Below, piece by piece: positions 18,875 through 27,959 of a stretch of 64,000 bases of DNA. Numbering within the stretch: position 1 is the stretch's first letter; each line of letters opens with the position of its first letter. Origin of the DNA: an uncultured Roseobacter sp. (GTDB lineage Bacteria; Pseudomonadota; Alphaproteobacteria; Rhodobacterales; Rhodobacteraceae); NCBI RefSeq assembly GCF_947499265.1, contig NZ_CANMNK010000001.1, positions 457,001 through 521,000 on the forward strand. Reading direction: 5' to 3'. The position numbers and the translations under genes are program-made. Under the pieces are notes generated by a model. The model was not told the DNA's origin and made no database searches. It saw only the letters and a program-made list of their open reading frames with translations.

Positions 18875-19768
18875 ATGAAACGCAAAGTGACGAAGGCAAT
18901 TTTTCCTGTGGCGGGCATGGGAACGCGGTTTTTGCCAGCAACCAAATCTGTTCCCAAAGAAATCATGACCTTGGTGGACCGCCCGCTGATCCAATATGCG
19001 ATTGATGAAGCGCGTGCCGCCGGCATCAAGGAATTCATCTTTGTGACCTCGCGCGGTAAAGGCGCGCTGGAGGATTACTTTGATCACGCCCCACAGCTCG
19101 AACAGGAGCTGGAGAAGAAAGGCAAGACTGACCTTCTCGAAACCCTGAAAAGCACCAATATGGAAAGCGGTGCGATTGCCTACATTCGCCAGCACCGGGC
19201 GTTGGGCCTGGGCCACGCTGTATGGTGCGCGCGCCGCTTGATCGCGGACGAACCCTTTGCCGTGATCCTTCCGGACGATGTGATTGCCGCGGAAAAACCC
19301 TGCCTGCAGCAGATGGTCGAAGCCTATGCCGAAACCGGCGGCAACATGGTCGCCGCGATGGAAGTCGCCCCCGACAAAGCGTCGTCATATGGCGTGCTGG
19401 ATGTGTCCGAGGACATGGGCGCGATGGTCAAGGTGAAGGGCATGGTTGAAAAACCAAAAGCCGAAGAAGCACCTTCCAATCTGGCGGTGATTGGGCGCTA
19501 CATTCTGTCGCCGAGCGTCTTGACCAATCTGAACAAGATGAAATCCGGTGCCGGTGGCGAGATTCAACTGACGGATGCGATTGCCACCGAGATCGAAAAG
19601 CAGCATGGCGTCTATGGCTACCGCTTCCGCGGACAGCGGTTCGACTGCGGCTCCAAATCCGGTTTCCTGCAAGCGACCGTGGCCTTTGGCCTCGACCGCG
19701 AAGAACTGCGCGAAGACCTGTCGGCCTATCTTCATGATGTGGTCAATATGGGAAAGGCTGCCGAATAA
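18875..19768 (+). CDS. galU: UTP-glucose-1-phosphate uridylyltransferase
   Basis: A 297-residue GalU that makes UDP-glucose, the glucose donor for exopolysaccharide and glycolipids. The nucleotide-binding motif AGMGTRFLPATKSVPKE lies at residues 14-30, and the later PLIQYAIDEA and ILPDDVIA are family hallmarks. ATG at 18875 has TGAGGAT upstream. It is followed after 19 bases by galE. Confidence 0.96.
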   Translation: MKRKVTKAIFPVAGMGTRFLPATKSVPKEIMTLVDRPLIQYAIDEARAAGIKEFIFVTSRGKGALEDYFDHAPQLEQELEKKGKTDLLETLKSTNMESGAIAYIRQHRALGLGHAVWCARRLIADEPFAVILPDDVIAAEKPCLQQMVEAYAETGGNMVAAMEVAPDKASSYGVLDVSEDMGAMVKVKGMVEKPKAEEAPSNLAVIGRYILSPSVLTNLNKMKSGAGGEIQLTDAIATEIEKQHGVYGYRFRGQRFDCGSKSGFLQATVAFGLDREELREDLSAYLHDVVNMGKAAE

Positions 19769-19787
19769 TACCGGACAGGAATAATCG

Positions 19788-20771
19788 GTGAGTAACGTAT
19801 TGGTCACGGGCGGCGCGGGCTACATCGGGTCGCACGCCTGCAAGGCACTGAAAGCAGCAGGCTTCACGCCGGTCACCTTCGACAATCTGGTCACGGGCTG
19901 GGAAGAGGCCGTCAAGTTCGGCCCCTTTGAGCGGGGTGACCTGCTGGACCGGGCTCGGTTGGATCAGGTTTTCGCGCAATACGCGCCCGTGGCGGTGATG
20001 CATTTCGCAGCGCTCAGCCAGGTTGGCGAAAGCATGCAGGACCCGGGCATCTACTGGCGCAACAACGTCAGCGGATCATTGACTCTGATCGAGGCGGCGG
20101 TGGCTGCTGGTTGCCTGAATTTCGTCTTTTCCTCCACCTGCGCCACCTATGGCGATCAGGACAATGTGGTGCTGAATGAGGACAGCGCGCAGCATCCGAT
20201 CAATGCCTATGGCGCCTCGAAACGGGCCATCGAAGACATTCTGAAGGATTTCGAGCCCGCCCACGGGCTGCGCCATGTGATCTTCCGCTACTTCAACGTC
20301 GCCGGGGCTGACCCGGAGGGCGAGGTTGGTGAATTCCACCAGCCGGAGACTCATTTGATTCCGGTGCTTTTGGATGCCATCGACGGCAAACGCGATGCGC
20401 TGACCATCCACGGCACCGATTACGCCACCCCGGACGGCACCTGTATCCGCGACTATGTGCATGTCTGTGATCTGGTCGATGCGCATGTGTTGGGATTGAA
20501 ATGGCTACAGGACGGCAAGGGCAGCCGGGTGTTCAATCTGGGCACGGGCAGCGGCTTTTCCGTGCGTGAGGTGATGGACCATTCGCGTGAAGTCACCAAC
20601 CGCGAGGTGCCGTTTACCGAAGGGCCGCGGCGACCGGGCGATTGCACCAAACTTGTATCAGGCTCAACCCGGGCGGAAACGGAACTTGGCTGGCGGCCCA
20701 CACGATCATCGCTGAAATATATGATCACAGATGCTTGGCGTTGGCACCAAAACGGGCATTATGACAAATAG
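19788..20771 (+). CDS. galE: UDP-glucose 4-epimerase
   Basis: A 327-residue short-chain dehydrogenase-type epimerase that interconverts UDP-glucose and UDP-galactose. The NAD-binding GGAGYIGSH is at residues 7-15, and the catalytic Ser/Thr and YGASKRAIE (Tyr-x-x-x-Lys) lie near 120-150. The start is a GTG (MSNVLVTG), which places the Rossmann motif at the normal distance from the N terminus. It uses the product of galU and supplies the neighbouring glycosyltransferases. Confidence 0.95.
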   Translation: MSNVLVTGGAGYIGSHACKALKAAGFTPVTFDNLVTGWEEAVKFGPFERGDLLDRARLDQVFAQYAPVAVMHFAALSQVGESMQDPGIYWRNNVSGSLTLIEAAVAAGCLNFVFSSTCATYGDQDNVVLNEDSAQHPINAYGASKRAIEDILKDFEPAHGLRHVIFRYFNVAGADPEGEVGEFHQPETHLIPVLLDAIDGKRDALTIHGTDYATPDGTCIRDYVHVCDLVDAHVLGLKWLQDGKGSRVFNLGTGSGFSVREVMDHSREVTNREVPFTEGPRRPGDCTKLVSGSTRAETELGWRPTRSSLKYMITDAWRWHQNGHYDK

Positions 20772-20821
20772 GCGGTTTCCGCCTGGTCAACGACGTTTCT
20801 TCGCGCCCGAAAGCACATCTG

Positions 20822-21838
20822 ATGGCACAGCCCGGTCTCTGGACGAGATACAAATTGCGGTGGCGGCGCAGACGTCTGCTGTGGCGGGGGTTTCGTAGCC
20901 GGCACCGATTGACGGTCATTCAGAACAGAACGGAAAAAATCGCGGCGGGTGACATCCTGCTGTTCGCGACCGTCCGCAACGAAGCGCAGCGACTGCCGTA
21001 TTTTCTAGAGCATTACCGCGCGTTGGGGGTGCGGCATTTTCTGATCGTGGATAACGGCAGTGAGGATGGGACGCTGGAATTGCTCACAGCCGCACCGGAT
21101 GTGTCGCTCTGGTCGACGCAAGCCAGCTATAAAGCGGCGCGGTTCGGGATGGATTGGCTGACCTGGCTGATGATACGCTACGGGCATGGGCACTGGACCG
21201 TCACCGTCGATGCCGATGAGTTGCTGATTTACCCCGAGCACGACACGCGGCCCTTGCCGGAGCTGACGAAATGGCTGGATCAGCAGAATATCGCCATGAT
21301 GGGCGCGATGATGCTGGATCTTTATCCCAAGGGTCCGCCTGATGCGCAGGTCTATACACCCGGGCAAGACCCCTGCGGCGTTCTGAATTGGTTTGACGCC
21401 TACGGCTATTGGGTGCAACGCCAGCCAAAGCTGGACAATCTGTGGATGCAGGGGGGCGCCCGCGCGCGCTGTTTCTTTGCAGAAGATCCACGGCGGGCGC
21501 CGACCTTGAACAAGATCCCACTGGTGAAGTGGAACCGACGCTATGTCTATGTAAATTCAACACATAATGCGCTGCCGCGGCGGTTGAACCGAACCTATGA
21601 CAGTGCCGGGGCGGAGCGGGTTTCGGGGGTTTTGCTGCACACGAAATTCCTGCCCGGTTCCGCCGCCCGCGCCTGTGAAGAACGCGCGCGCAAGGAGCAT
21701 TTTTCAAATTCCGATCTCTATACCACCTACTATGACGCCTTGGCCCAAAACCCGGACCTGTGGCACGAAGGATCCACCCGTTTTACGTCCTGGCCGCAGC
21801 TGGTCGATCTTCACCTGATGGCGAAAGGCAAGTGGTGA
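20822..21838 (+). CDS. Family 2-like glycosyltransferase (copy A)
   Basis: A 338-residue cytoplasmic glycosyltransferase. A very basic N terminus (RYKLRWRRRRLLWRGFRSR) may bind the membrane. The catalytic domain shows FLIVDNGSEDGT, then the metal-binding DAD in TVDADELLIYP, and the later MLDLYPKG and KIPLVKW. The family (DUF4422/Glyco_tranf_2_4-like) is common in roseobacter surface clusters; donor and acceptor are unknown. It is a close paralogue of the next gene, with which it shares most motifs in the same order. Confidence 0.87.
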   Translation: MAQPGLWTRYKLRWRRRRLLWRGFRSRHRLTVIQNRTEKIAAGDILLFATVRNEAQRLPYFLEHYRALGVRHFLIVDNGSEDGTLELLTAAPDVSLWSTQASYKAARFGMDWLTWLMIRYGHGHWTVTVDADELLIYPEHDTRPLPELTKWLDQQNIAMMGAMMLDLYPKGPPDAQVYTPGQDPCGVLNWFDAYGYWVQRQPKLDNLWMQGGARARCFFAEDPRRAPTLNKIPLVKWNRRYVYVNSTHNALPRRLNRTYDSAGAERVSGVLLHTKFLPGSAARACEERARKEHFSNSDLYTTYYDALAQNPDLWHEGSTRFTSWPQLVDLHLMAKGKW

Positions 21839-22018
21839 TGTCACACTTCCTGCGCTCCATCGGGCGAATTTCCATAAAACGTTGCGAAAATTCGATTTTT
21901 GAGCAATAAAATCTCAAGAAGTCGCGATTTAACATAAGCGGCATAGATCAACTGCGGGGAAACGCGGAGGGAACTCCCAACAAATCCTTCAGTAGAGGCG
22001 GTATAGAAGGGCGGAAGC

Positions 22019-23029
22019 TTGAGTGTTCTGGGATCTTACCGGATGCGTCTAGCGCGGAAGCGCTTACGTGTGCGTGCCAAACGCAAAAGCCTTGAACTGC
22101 GCCGGGTCGTCGACCGTACATCGCAGATCCGTGACGGTGACATCCTGCTTTTTTCCACCCAAAGAAACGAGAAGGTCCGCCTGCCGTATTTTCTGGACTA
22201 CTACCGCGATATGGGCGTGACCCATTTTCTGATCGTGGACAACGACAGCACGGATGGCACCGCGGAATATCTGGCCGATCAGCCGGATGTGTCGCTATGG
22301 CGGAGCAAAAGCAGCTATAAAAAATCCCGCTTCGGCGCTGACTGGTTGAACTACCTGCAGGGCAAATATGCGGATGGTCATTGGTGCGTCGTTGTCGATC
22401 CCGATGAATTCCTGCTCTATCCGTTTTGCGACACGAGGCCGCTGCGCGCCTTGACCGACTGGTTGGATTCCTGCTCGATCCGCGCGTTTTCGGCGATGTT
22501 GCTGGACATGTATCCCAAGGGCCGTCTGGAAGAGCAGCCCTATCTGCCGGGTCAAAACCCGATTGATATCGCGTGCTGGTTCGACAGTGGCAACTATACG
22601 ATTTCGCGAAACAGCCTCTATGGCAATCTCTGGATACAGGGCGGGCCACGGGCGCGCGTCTTCTTTCCCGAGGAGCCGGAGCGTGCACCTGCGCTCAACA
22701 AGATCCCGCTGGTGAAGTGGGACAAGCGATATGCCTATGTGAATTCGACCCATATGCTGCTGCCGCGCGGGCTGAACCTCGTTTATGACGAATGGGGTGG
22801 GGAAAAGGCGTCGGGCGTTCTGCTGCACGCTAAATTCCTCGACACCTTCGCCGATAAAGCCACAGAAGAGATCGAGCGCCAGCAGCATTATGCGGAATCC
22901 TACGAATATCGTGCCTACGCGCAGGGTCTGAAGGATGATCCTCAGCTGTGGTGCAAATGGTCGGAAAAATACATCAACTGGCGGCAGCTTGAAATCCTGG
23001 GTCTGATGTCGAAAGGCAACTGGGCGTGA
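22019..23029 (+). CDS. Family 2-like glycosyltransferase (copy B)
   Basis: A 336-residue paralogue of the preceding gene, with the same motif order: FLIVDNDSTDGT, the DPD metal motif in VVDPDEFLLYP, MLDMYPKG and KIPLVKW. The TTG at 22019 is the likely start because the protein then aligns with copy A from its first residues (GSYRMRLARKRLRVR against RYKLRWRRRRLLWR) and a GGAAG lies just upstream; an ATG at 22043 is the alternative. It overlaps the next gene by four bases (GTGA). Confidence 0.85.
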   Translation: MSVLGSYRMRLARKRLRVRAKRKSLELRRVVDRTSQIRDGDILLFSTQRNEKVRLPYFLDYYRDMGVTHFLIVDNDSTDGTAEYLADQPDVSLWRSKSSYKKSRFGADWLNYLQGKYADGHWCVVVDPDEFLLYPFCDTRPLRALTDWLDSCSIRAFSAMLLDMYPKGRLEEQPYLPGQNPIDIACWFDSGNYTISRNSLYGNLWIQGGPRARVFFPEEPERAPALNKIPLVKWDKRYAYVNSTHMLLPRGLNLVYDEWGGEKASGVLLHAKFLDTFADKATEEIERQQHYAESYEYRAYAQGLKDDPQLWCKWSEKYINWRQLEILGLMSKGNWA

Positions 23030-24726
23030 GCGTCGGCATTGTCATGCTGGTGCATACGGCGCTCGGCCGGGCCGAACAGGTGGCGCGCCACTGGGCGGCG
23101 GCGGACTGCCCGATCGTAATCCACGTCGACAAGAATGTGCCGCGCAAGACCTACAATGCTTTCGTCTCCCGGCTATCGGATCTGCCGGATGTGGCATTTT
23201 CCAAACGCTTCCGCTGTGAATGGGGCACATTCGGCATCGTCGCCGCGACGCAATCGGCATCAGAACTGATGTTGTCGCGTTTCGCGCAGGTGCGGCACGT
23301 GTATCTGGCCTCAGGCTCTTGCCTGCCCTTACGCCCGGTGAATGAGTTGATCGACTACCTGGCAGAGCGACCTCAAACGGACTTCATCGAAAGCGCGACA
23401 ACAACAGATGTGCCATGGACGGTCGGCGGGCTTGAGGCCGAGAGGTTCACGTTGCGGTTTCCCTTTTCTTGGAAACGGCAGCGGCTCTTGTTTGACCGAT
23501 ATGTCGCCCTGCAGCGTCTGTTGCGCGTAAAGCGCCGGGTGCCGGGCGGGCTGACCCCGCATATGGGGTCGCAGTGGTGGTGCCTGACACGTCAAACCCT
23601 GTCTGCCGTCCTGCAGGATCCGGCACGGGAAGAATATGACCGCTACTTCCGCCGCGTATGGATCCCCGATGAGAGCTACTTTCAGACCCTGGCCCGGCAA
23701 TACGCGATCACGATTGAGAGCCGGTCCCTGACCCTGTCGAAATTCGATTTTCAAGGCAAGCCACATATTTTCTACGATGATCACCTGCAATTGCTGCGCA
23801 GGTCGGATTGTTTCGTCGCCCGGAAAATCTGGCCGCATGCCAACCGTCTATACGATGCGTTTCTGACGGATGCTGCGGGCGCGATGAAGAAGACCGAACC
23901 AAACCCGGGCAAAATCGACCGCATCTTTGCCAAGGCGGTGGAGCGACGAACACGCGGGCGCGCTGGCCTCTATATGCAAAGCCGCCATCCGCGCGAGGAT
24001 TGGGAAAATGGGGTGACTGCCGCGCCCTATTCAATGTTCCAGGGGTTTGCCGAGCTTTTCGAGAATTTCGAGCCTTGGCTGGCACGGACCACCGGGGCGC
24101 GCGTGCATGGACATTTGTTTGCACCGGACGGGGCGCATTTTGGCGGTGGTCAAACGGCAATGAACGGTGCGCTGAGCGACAGTGCTACATTGCGTGATTA
24201 TAACCCGCACGGTTTTCTGACCAACCTGATCTGGAATACGCGTGGTGAGCGCCAGTGTTTTCAATTTGGCCCCGGCGACAATCAGGTGATCAACTGGCGC
24301 GTCGCCAAGGATCCCAATGCGCAGATTTCTGTGATCAGCGGCGCCTGGGCGGTCCCCTTGTTTCGGTCAAACGCAAACTTCATGGATTTGCGAAAACTTG
24401 CAGCACAACTGCAGAAAACTGAAAGCGAACATCTGGATGTGCTGCGCTCAACCTGGGTAAAAGCGCGGGTGCGGATCTGGACGATGGCGGAGTTCATCGA
24501 GGCCCCGATGGAGCCGCTGCAAACCATCCTTGATGAAATTGGGCCGAATACATCGCACCGGCTGGCGGAAGTACCGCGTATGGTGGATCTGACAGGGTTT
24601 GGCCAGTTCCTGCAAAACCTCAAGAACCAGGGCATGCATCCCTATTTGATGGGCGACTTCCCGGTCGAGCAGGGCGATATCGTCAATACCAACGAAAAAC
24701 CACGCAAACCCTATCTGGTCCGGTAG
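23026..24726 (+). CDS. Branch-type (core-2/I) beta-1,6-N-acetylglucosaminyltransferase-like protein
   Basis: A 566-residue protein. Residues 1-260 match the Branch glycosyltransferase fold (GIVMLVHTALGRAEQVARHW, IHVDKNVPRKTY, LASGSCLPLRP, SQWWCLTRQ, IPDESYFQT). The remaining 300 residues are a separate C-terminal domain found with Branch domains in alphaproteobacteria (I recall it as DUF5927/5928). The GTG start overlaps the stop of copy B, so the two are coupled. The role is probably to add a sugar branch to a surface polysaccharide; substrates are unknown. Confidence 0.85.
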   Translation: MSVGIVMLVHTALGRAEQVARHWAAADCPIVIHVDKNVPRKTYNAFVSRLSDLPDVAFSKRFRCEWGTFGIVAATQSASELMLSRFAQVRHVYLASGSCLPLRPVNELIDYLAERPQTDFIESATTTDVPWTVGGLEAERFTLRFPFSWKRQRLLFDRYVALQRLLRVKRRVPGGLTPHMGSQWWCLTRQTLSAVLQDPAREEYDRYFRRVWIPDESYFQTLARQYAITIESRSLTLSKFDFQGKPHIFYDDHLQLLRRSDCFVARKIWPHANRLYDAFLTDAAGAMKKTEPNPGKIDRIFAKAVERRTRGRAGLYMQSRHPREDWENGVTAAPYSMFQGFAELFENFEPWLARTTGARVHGHLFAPDGAHFGGGQTAMNGALSDSATLRDYNPHGFLTNLIWNTRGERQCFQFGPGDNQVINWRVAKDPNAQISVISGAWAVPLFRSNANFMDLRKLAAQLQKTESEHLDVLRSTWVKARVRIWTMAEFIEAPMEPLQTILDEIGPNTSHRLAEVPRMVDLTGFGQFLQNLKNQGMHPYLMGDFPVEQGDIVNTNEKPRKPYLVR

Positions 24727-24765
24727 CCCAGCATCCCTGCGTCCGGTCCTGTGGCGAACGCGGTA

Positions 24766-25230
24766 TCAGGCGGCTTGCTCGGATTCGTTGGATGTCAGAA
24801 TCGTATGCAGCGTCGAAGGATTTGGGTTGGCCCGCAGTTTTGTGCAGATGCTCGTGTCGCGCAGCGTACGTGACACCATTGCCAGTGCCTTGAGATGCTC
24901 GACGCCCGCATCTTCGGGGGCGAAAAGTGCAAAGGCGATATCCACCGGCTGACGGTCGACGGCGTTGAAATCGATAGGTTTGTCCAGCAGCACGAAGGCG
25001 CCGACGACCTCTTCAAGGCCACTTAGCCGGGCGTGTGGCAGCGCAACGCCATGACCCACGCCAGTCGGTCCCAACGCCTCGCGCGCCAGCAACGCATCCA
25101 GCACATCGCCTGAATTCAGGTCATAGGCGTTCTCGGCGAGATCGCCGAGATCCTGCATCAACCGTTTCTTGCTTGAAGCGGAGGTTAATACCTTCACCGC
25201 CTCAGGCTTGAGGAGTTTGTTAAAATCCAT
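24766..25230 (-). CDS. ptsN: PTS IIA-like nitrogen regulatory protein
   Basis: A 154-residue EIIA-Ntr protein, a phosphoryl acceptor in the regulatory (not sugar-importing) PTS. The phosphorylated His66 is in GVALPHARL, and the conserved surrounding stretch VGHGVALPHARL is intact. The gene lies 43 bases after hpf, as in many alphaproteobacteria, where the pair belongs to the nitrogen-PTS and ribosome-hibernation region. Confidence 0.94.
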   Translation of the reverse strand: MDFNKLLKPEAVKVLTSASSKKRLMQDLGDLAENAYDLNSGDVLDALLAREALGPTGVGHGVALPHARLSGLEEVVGAFVLLDKPIDFNAVDRQPVDIAFALFAPEDAGVEHLKALAMVSRTLRDTSICTKLRANPNPSTLHTILTSNESEQAA

Positions 25231-25273
25231 TCTGCTCGCACTGTTCTGGAGGCATGTCGGCCTCGCGGGAATC

Positions 25274-25840
25274 CTACTGTGGGTCTATCCAGCCAATGTT
25301 TCCGTCATCACGACGATAAACGACATTTAAACCCTCTTTGCCTTCGTTTCTAAAGACTAGAACCGGCGCACCAGCGAGTTCCATCTGCATCACCGCCTCG
25401 CCCACGGAAAGAGATGGGATCTTGGTTTCCATCTCGGCGACGATGATTGGTTGCAGCGTCTCTGGTTCCTGCGACTCTGAGTCGGCATCTGATGCGAGGA
25501 TATAGGAGGAGGCGCCGTAGATTTCAACCGGTTCCACCCGATCTTTGTGATGGTCCTTCAACCTTCGCTTGTATCGTCGGAGCTGTTTCTCCATTTTCGC
25601 GGAGCAGGCGTCGAATGCCGCATAGATTTCCGTTTGATGGGCCTTCGCCTGAGCGGTCAGGCCGGTGGACAGATGTACGGTCGCTTCGCAAACAAACTCA
25701 TGTGCCGACTTTGAAAACACCACAACCGCTTCGGTTGGGCGTTCGGCATATTTCTTCACTGCTTCGCCCAATTCCGCTTTGACGTGGGTCTGCAGGGCTT
25801 CGCCGATGTCGATCTGTTTGCCGCTGATTTGATACCGCAT
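25274..25840 (-). CDS. hpf: Long-form ribosome hibernation promoting factor
   Basis: A 188-residue long HPF that pairs 70S ribosomes into inactive 100S dimers during starvation. The N-terminal S30AE/RaiA fold covers residues 1-100 (MRYQISGKQIDIGEALQTHV, then RYKRRLKDH), and the C-terminal dimerisation domain covers about 130-186 (IVAEMETKIPSLSVGEAVMQ). The gene lies between lptB and ptsN. rpoN, which sits between lptB and hpf in many proteobacteria, is absent, as is normal for this family of bacteria. Confidence 0.95.
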   Translation of the reverse strand: MRYQISGKQIDIGEALQTHVKAELGEAVKKYAERPTEAVVVFSKSAHEFVCEATVHLSTGLTAQAKAHQTEIYAAFDACSAKMEKQLRRYKRRLKDHHKDRVEPVEIYGASSYILASDADSESQEPETLQPIIVAEMETKIPSLSVGEAVMQMELAGAPVLVFRNEGKEGLNVVYRRDDGNIGWIDPQ

Positions 25841-26091
25841 ACTCTCTCCTTCAAGTGGTTGATTTCAAATGAAACCCCAGGGCGCAAAAGAGCCTTGGAG
25901 ATTGCAATTGAAATCACGGAAAATGGCATTCCTCTTGCATATTGCCTGCTGGGCCCTGACTATCAGGCCAATACACGATCGGGCAGGAGCTGGTGGGTGC
26001 CATACCCTTATTGAGCCCGATAACCAGACCGAGAGTCAAACAAAAGCGGGCGCGATCGGCGGAAAAAATGGTTAACAGAATTTTGCGGCGC

Positions 26092-26850
26092 TCAGGATAT
26101 CTTGAAGTTTTCGCCAAGATATACGCGGCGCACATTTTCATTCTGAACAACTTCCGTCGGCGTACCGGACATCAGAACACGCCCCTCATGCAAGATATAG
26201 GCGCGATCCACAATCTCTAGTGTTTCCCGCACGTTATGGTCGGTGATAAGCACGCCAATCCCGCGTTTCTTGAGGTCGGATACCAGATGCCGGATGTCCC
26301 CGACCGAGATTGGATCAACGCCGGCAAAAGGCTCATCCAACAACAGATACTTTGGGTTCGCTGCAAGACATCTGGCGATTTCGACACGTCTGCGTTCCCC
26401 GCCCGAAAGGGCCAGCGCCGGGGCGCGGCGCAAATGCTCGATTGAGAATTCACTGAGCAGTTCTTCGAGCCGTTCGCGGCGTTTGTGGCGGTCCGCTTCG
26501 GTGATGTCGAGAATGGCGCTGATATTATCCTGCACCGACAGACCGCGGAAAATGCTCATTTCCTGAGGCAGGTAGCCGATGCCCAAACGGGCGCGGCGAT
26601 ACATCGGCAGGTTGGTCACATCCTGGCCATCAATGAGCACGGTACCACCCTCTGGCGTCACCAACCCGGCAACGGCGTAGAAAGTCGTGGTCTTGCCGGA
26701 CCCGTTGGGACCCAGAAGCGCCACAACCTCGCCGCGTTGCAGATACATGGAGAAGTCGCGGATCACCGTCTTTTTCTTGTAGGACTTGCGCAGATGCTCG
26801 ACGTGCAATCCGGCAGAGCCCTCTTCGACGGTAAGCGTGGGGCGGGCCAT
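26092..26850 (-). CDS. lptB: LPS export ABC transporter ATP-binding protein
   Basis: A 252-residue ATPase that powers extraction of LPS from the inner membrane with LptFG. Walker A is at residues 47-55 (GPNGSGKTT), the signature is LSGGERRRVEIARCLA, and Walker B is KYLLLDEPFAGVDP. The start shares a base with the lptA stop (TGATG). LptF and LptG are not in the window. A 241-base gap separates it from hpf, with no clear terminator. Confidence 0.96.
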   Translation of the reverse strand: MARPTLTVEEGSAGLHVEHLRKSYKKKTVIRDFSMYLQRGEVVALLGPNGSGKTTTFYAVAGLVTPEGGTVLIDGQDVTNLPMYRRARLGIGYLPQEMSIFRGLSVQDNISAILDITEADRHKRRERLEELLSEFSIEHLRRAPALALSGGERRRVEIARCLAANPKYLLLDEPFAGVDPISVGDIRHLVSDLKKRGIGVLITDHNVRETLEIVDRAYILHEGRVLMSGTPTEVVQNENVRRVYLGENFKIS

Positions 26851-27341
26851 CAGTTGTCGCCGGTTTGCAGAATTGTTTTCACCGACCCGACCATCTGGGC
26901 GGTGCCATCGGTGAGCTGCACCGTCATCTGATCAGCGGTCAGGGCGGAAGGCCCCTGCGTCAGCAGAACATTGCCGCGCATCACGATGGTGCCATCGTCA
27001 ATGTTGTAATCCGCACGCTCCGATTCTGCTGCATCGGGGCCGGAGACAAGAACCACGTCACCGGTGGCTTCCATCCGTTCAATGCCTTGCGTGTCCTCAC
27101 GGTAGACCACCAGCAGCTTTTTCGTGGACAACCGCATCGCGCCCTGGGCTGCGACAACATTCCCGGTAAAAATCGCGGTCCCCGTGGCCTGATCCACCGA
27201 CAGATTGTCGGCAGTCACCTCAACCGGCAAATCAGTGTCCTGTTGCAGCGCGCCAAAGGCAACTTGCGTCCCCTGTGCCGCCAACGCGGTCGCGGTCAAC
27301 ATCAAGAACAGGGGTAGCATCAAATTTTTAAACAATATCAC
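26850..27341 (-). CDS. lptA: LPS transport periplasmic protein LptA
   Basis: A 163-residue periplasmic bridge protein. A signal peptide (about 1-22, ending ALAA) leads to an OstA-like beta-jellyroll with repeated strands of the type ADNLSVDQATGTAIFTGNVV and GDVVLVSGPD. It forms the slide that carries LPS across the periplasm between LptC and LptD. It lies three bases after lptC and overlaps lptB by one base. Confidence 0.92.
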   Translation of the reverse strand: MILFKNLMLPLFLMLTATALAAQGTQVAFGALQQDTDLPVEVTADNLSVDQATGTAIFTGNVVAAQGAMRLSTKKLLVVYREDTQGIERMEATGDVVLVSGPDAAESERADYNIDDGTIVMRGNVLLTQGPSALTADQMTVQLTDGTAQMVGSVKTILQTGDN

Positions 27342-27344
27342 GGG

Positions 27345-27953
27345 TCAGTCTTTCACCTGTTTGGGCAGATATAGCAGCTTCACGCCATTTGTGAAAACCA
27401 AATGGGCCGGCGCATCCGGTTCAGGCGATGACAAGTGCATCGACCCTGCCACGACCTCCCCCGCGGGTGTATCGGCAAAAACCGTATCGGGTGATCTGAT
27501 GTCGAGTTCGGTCATACGGGCGGTGATGGCTTCGCTGGTGATGATGTACCCTTGGGAGGTGGTGATCACCACGTTGCCCGTCAAGTCGCTGATGTCTTCG
27601 GCTACGTCCATGGATGCCGCGTGTGAGGTCACCCGGATCGTGGTGCCGTCGATCATGTCCACCTTCACAAAAACATCGCGGGCTTCGCTGGGTCCGGTCA
27701 GGCCGTTTGGCGTTTTGACCGTCTCGGCGATAAAGGCGATCAGATCGCCATCCGCGGTCGTCCCGGAATAATAGGGGCCGGACACACGTTGGTTCAGCAG
27801 CCGGTCGCGGACTTCGGTGTCGGCAAAGGGGATGGATTGGGTTGGATCAACGACCCGCGACAGCAAGAACAGCGTCGACAAGAGCCCCAGTGCGGCAAGC
27901 GGCAAAGCAACTTTGAGCCATGCCACCGTGCGCGAATACCGATCACCCTGCAT
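27345..27953 (-). CDS. lptC: LPS export system protein LptC
   Basis: A 202-residue inner-membrane anchored protein. One membrane helix lies at about residues 8-30 (VAWLKVALPLAALGLLSTLFLL), followed by a periplasmic OstA-like fold (DGTTIRVTSHAASMDVAEDI, LTGNVVITTSQGY). LptC hands LPS from LptBFG to LptA. The gene follows kdsD by six bases and precedes lptA by three. Confidence 0.9.
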   Translation of the reverse strand: MQGDRYSRTVAWLKVALPLAALGLLSTLFLLSRVVDPTQSIPFADTEVRDRLLNQRVSGPYYSGTTADGDLIAFIAETVKTPNGLTGPSEARDVFVKVDMIDGTTIRVTSHAASMDVAEDISDLTGNVVITTSQGYIITSEAITARMTELDIRSPDTVFADTPAGEVVAGSMHLSSPEPDAPAHLVFTNGVKLLYLPKQVKD

Positions 27954-27959
27954 GGCGGA

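Noticed and set aside
25841-26091. Possible rpoN remnant between lptB and hpf
   Set aside because: No sigma-54 motif is present in any frame; this order without rpoN is normal for Rhodobacteraceae.
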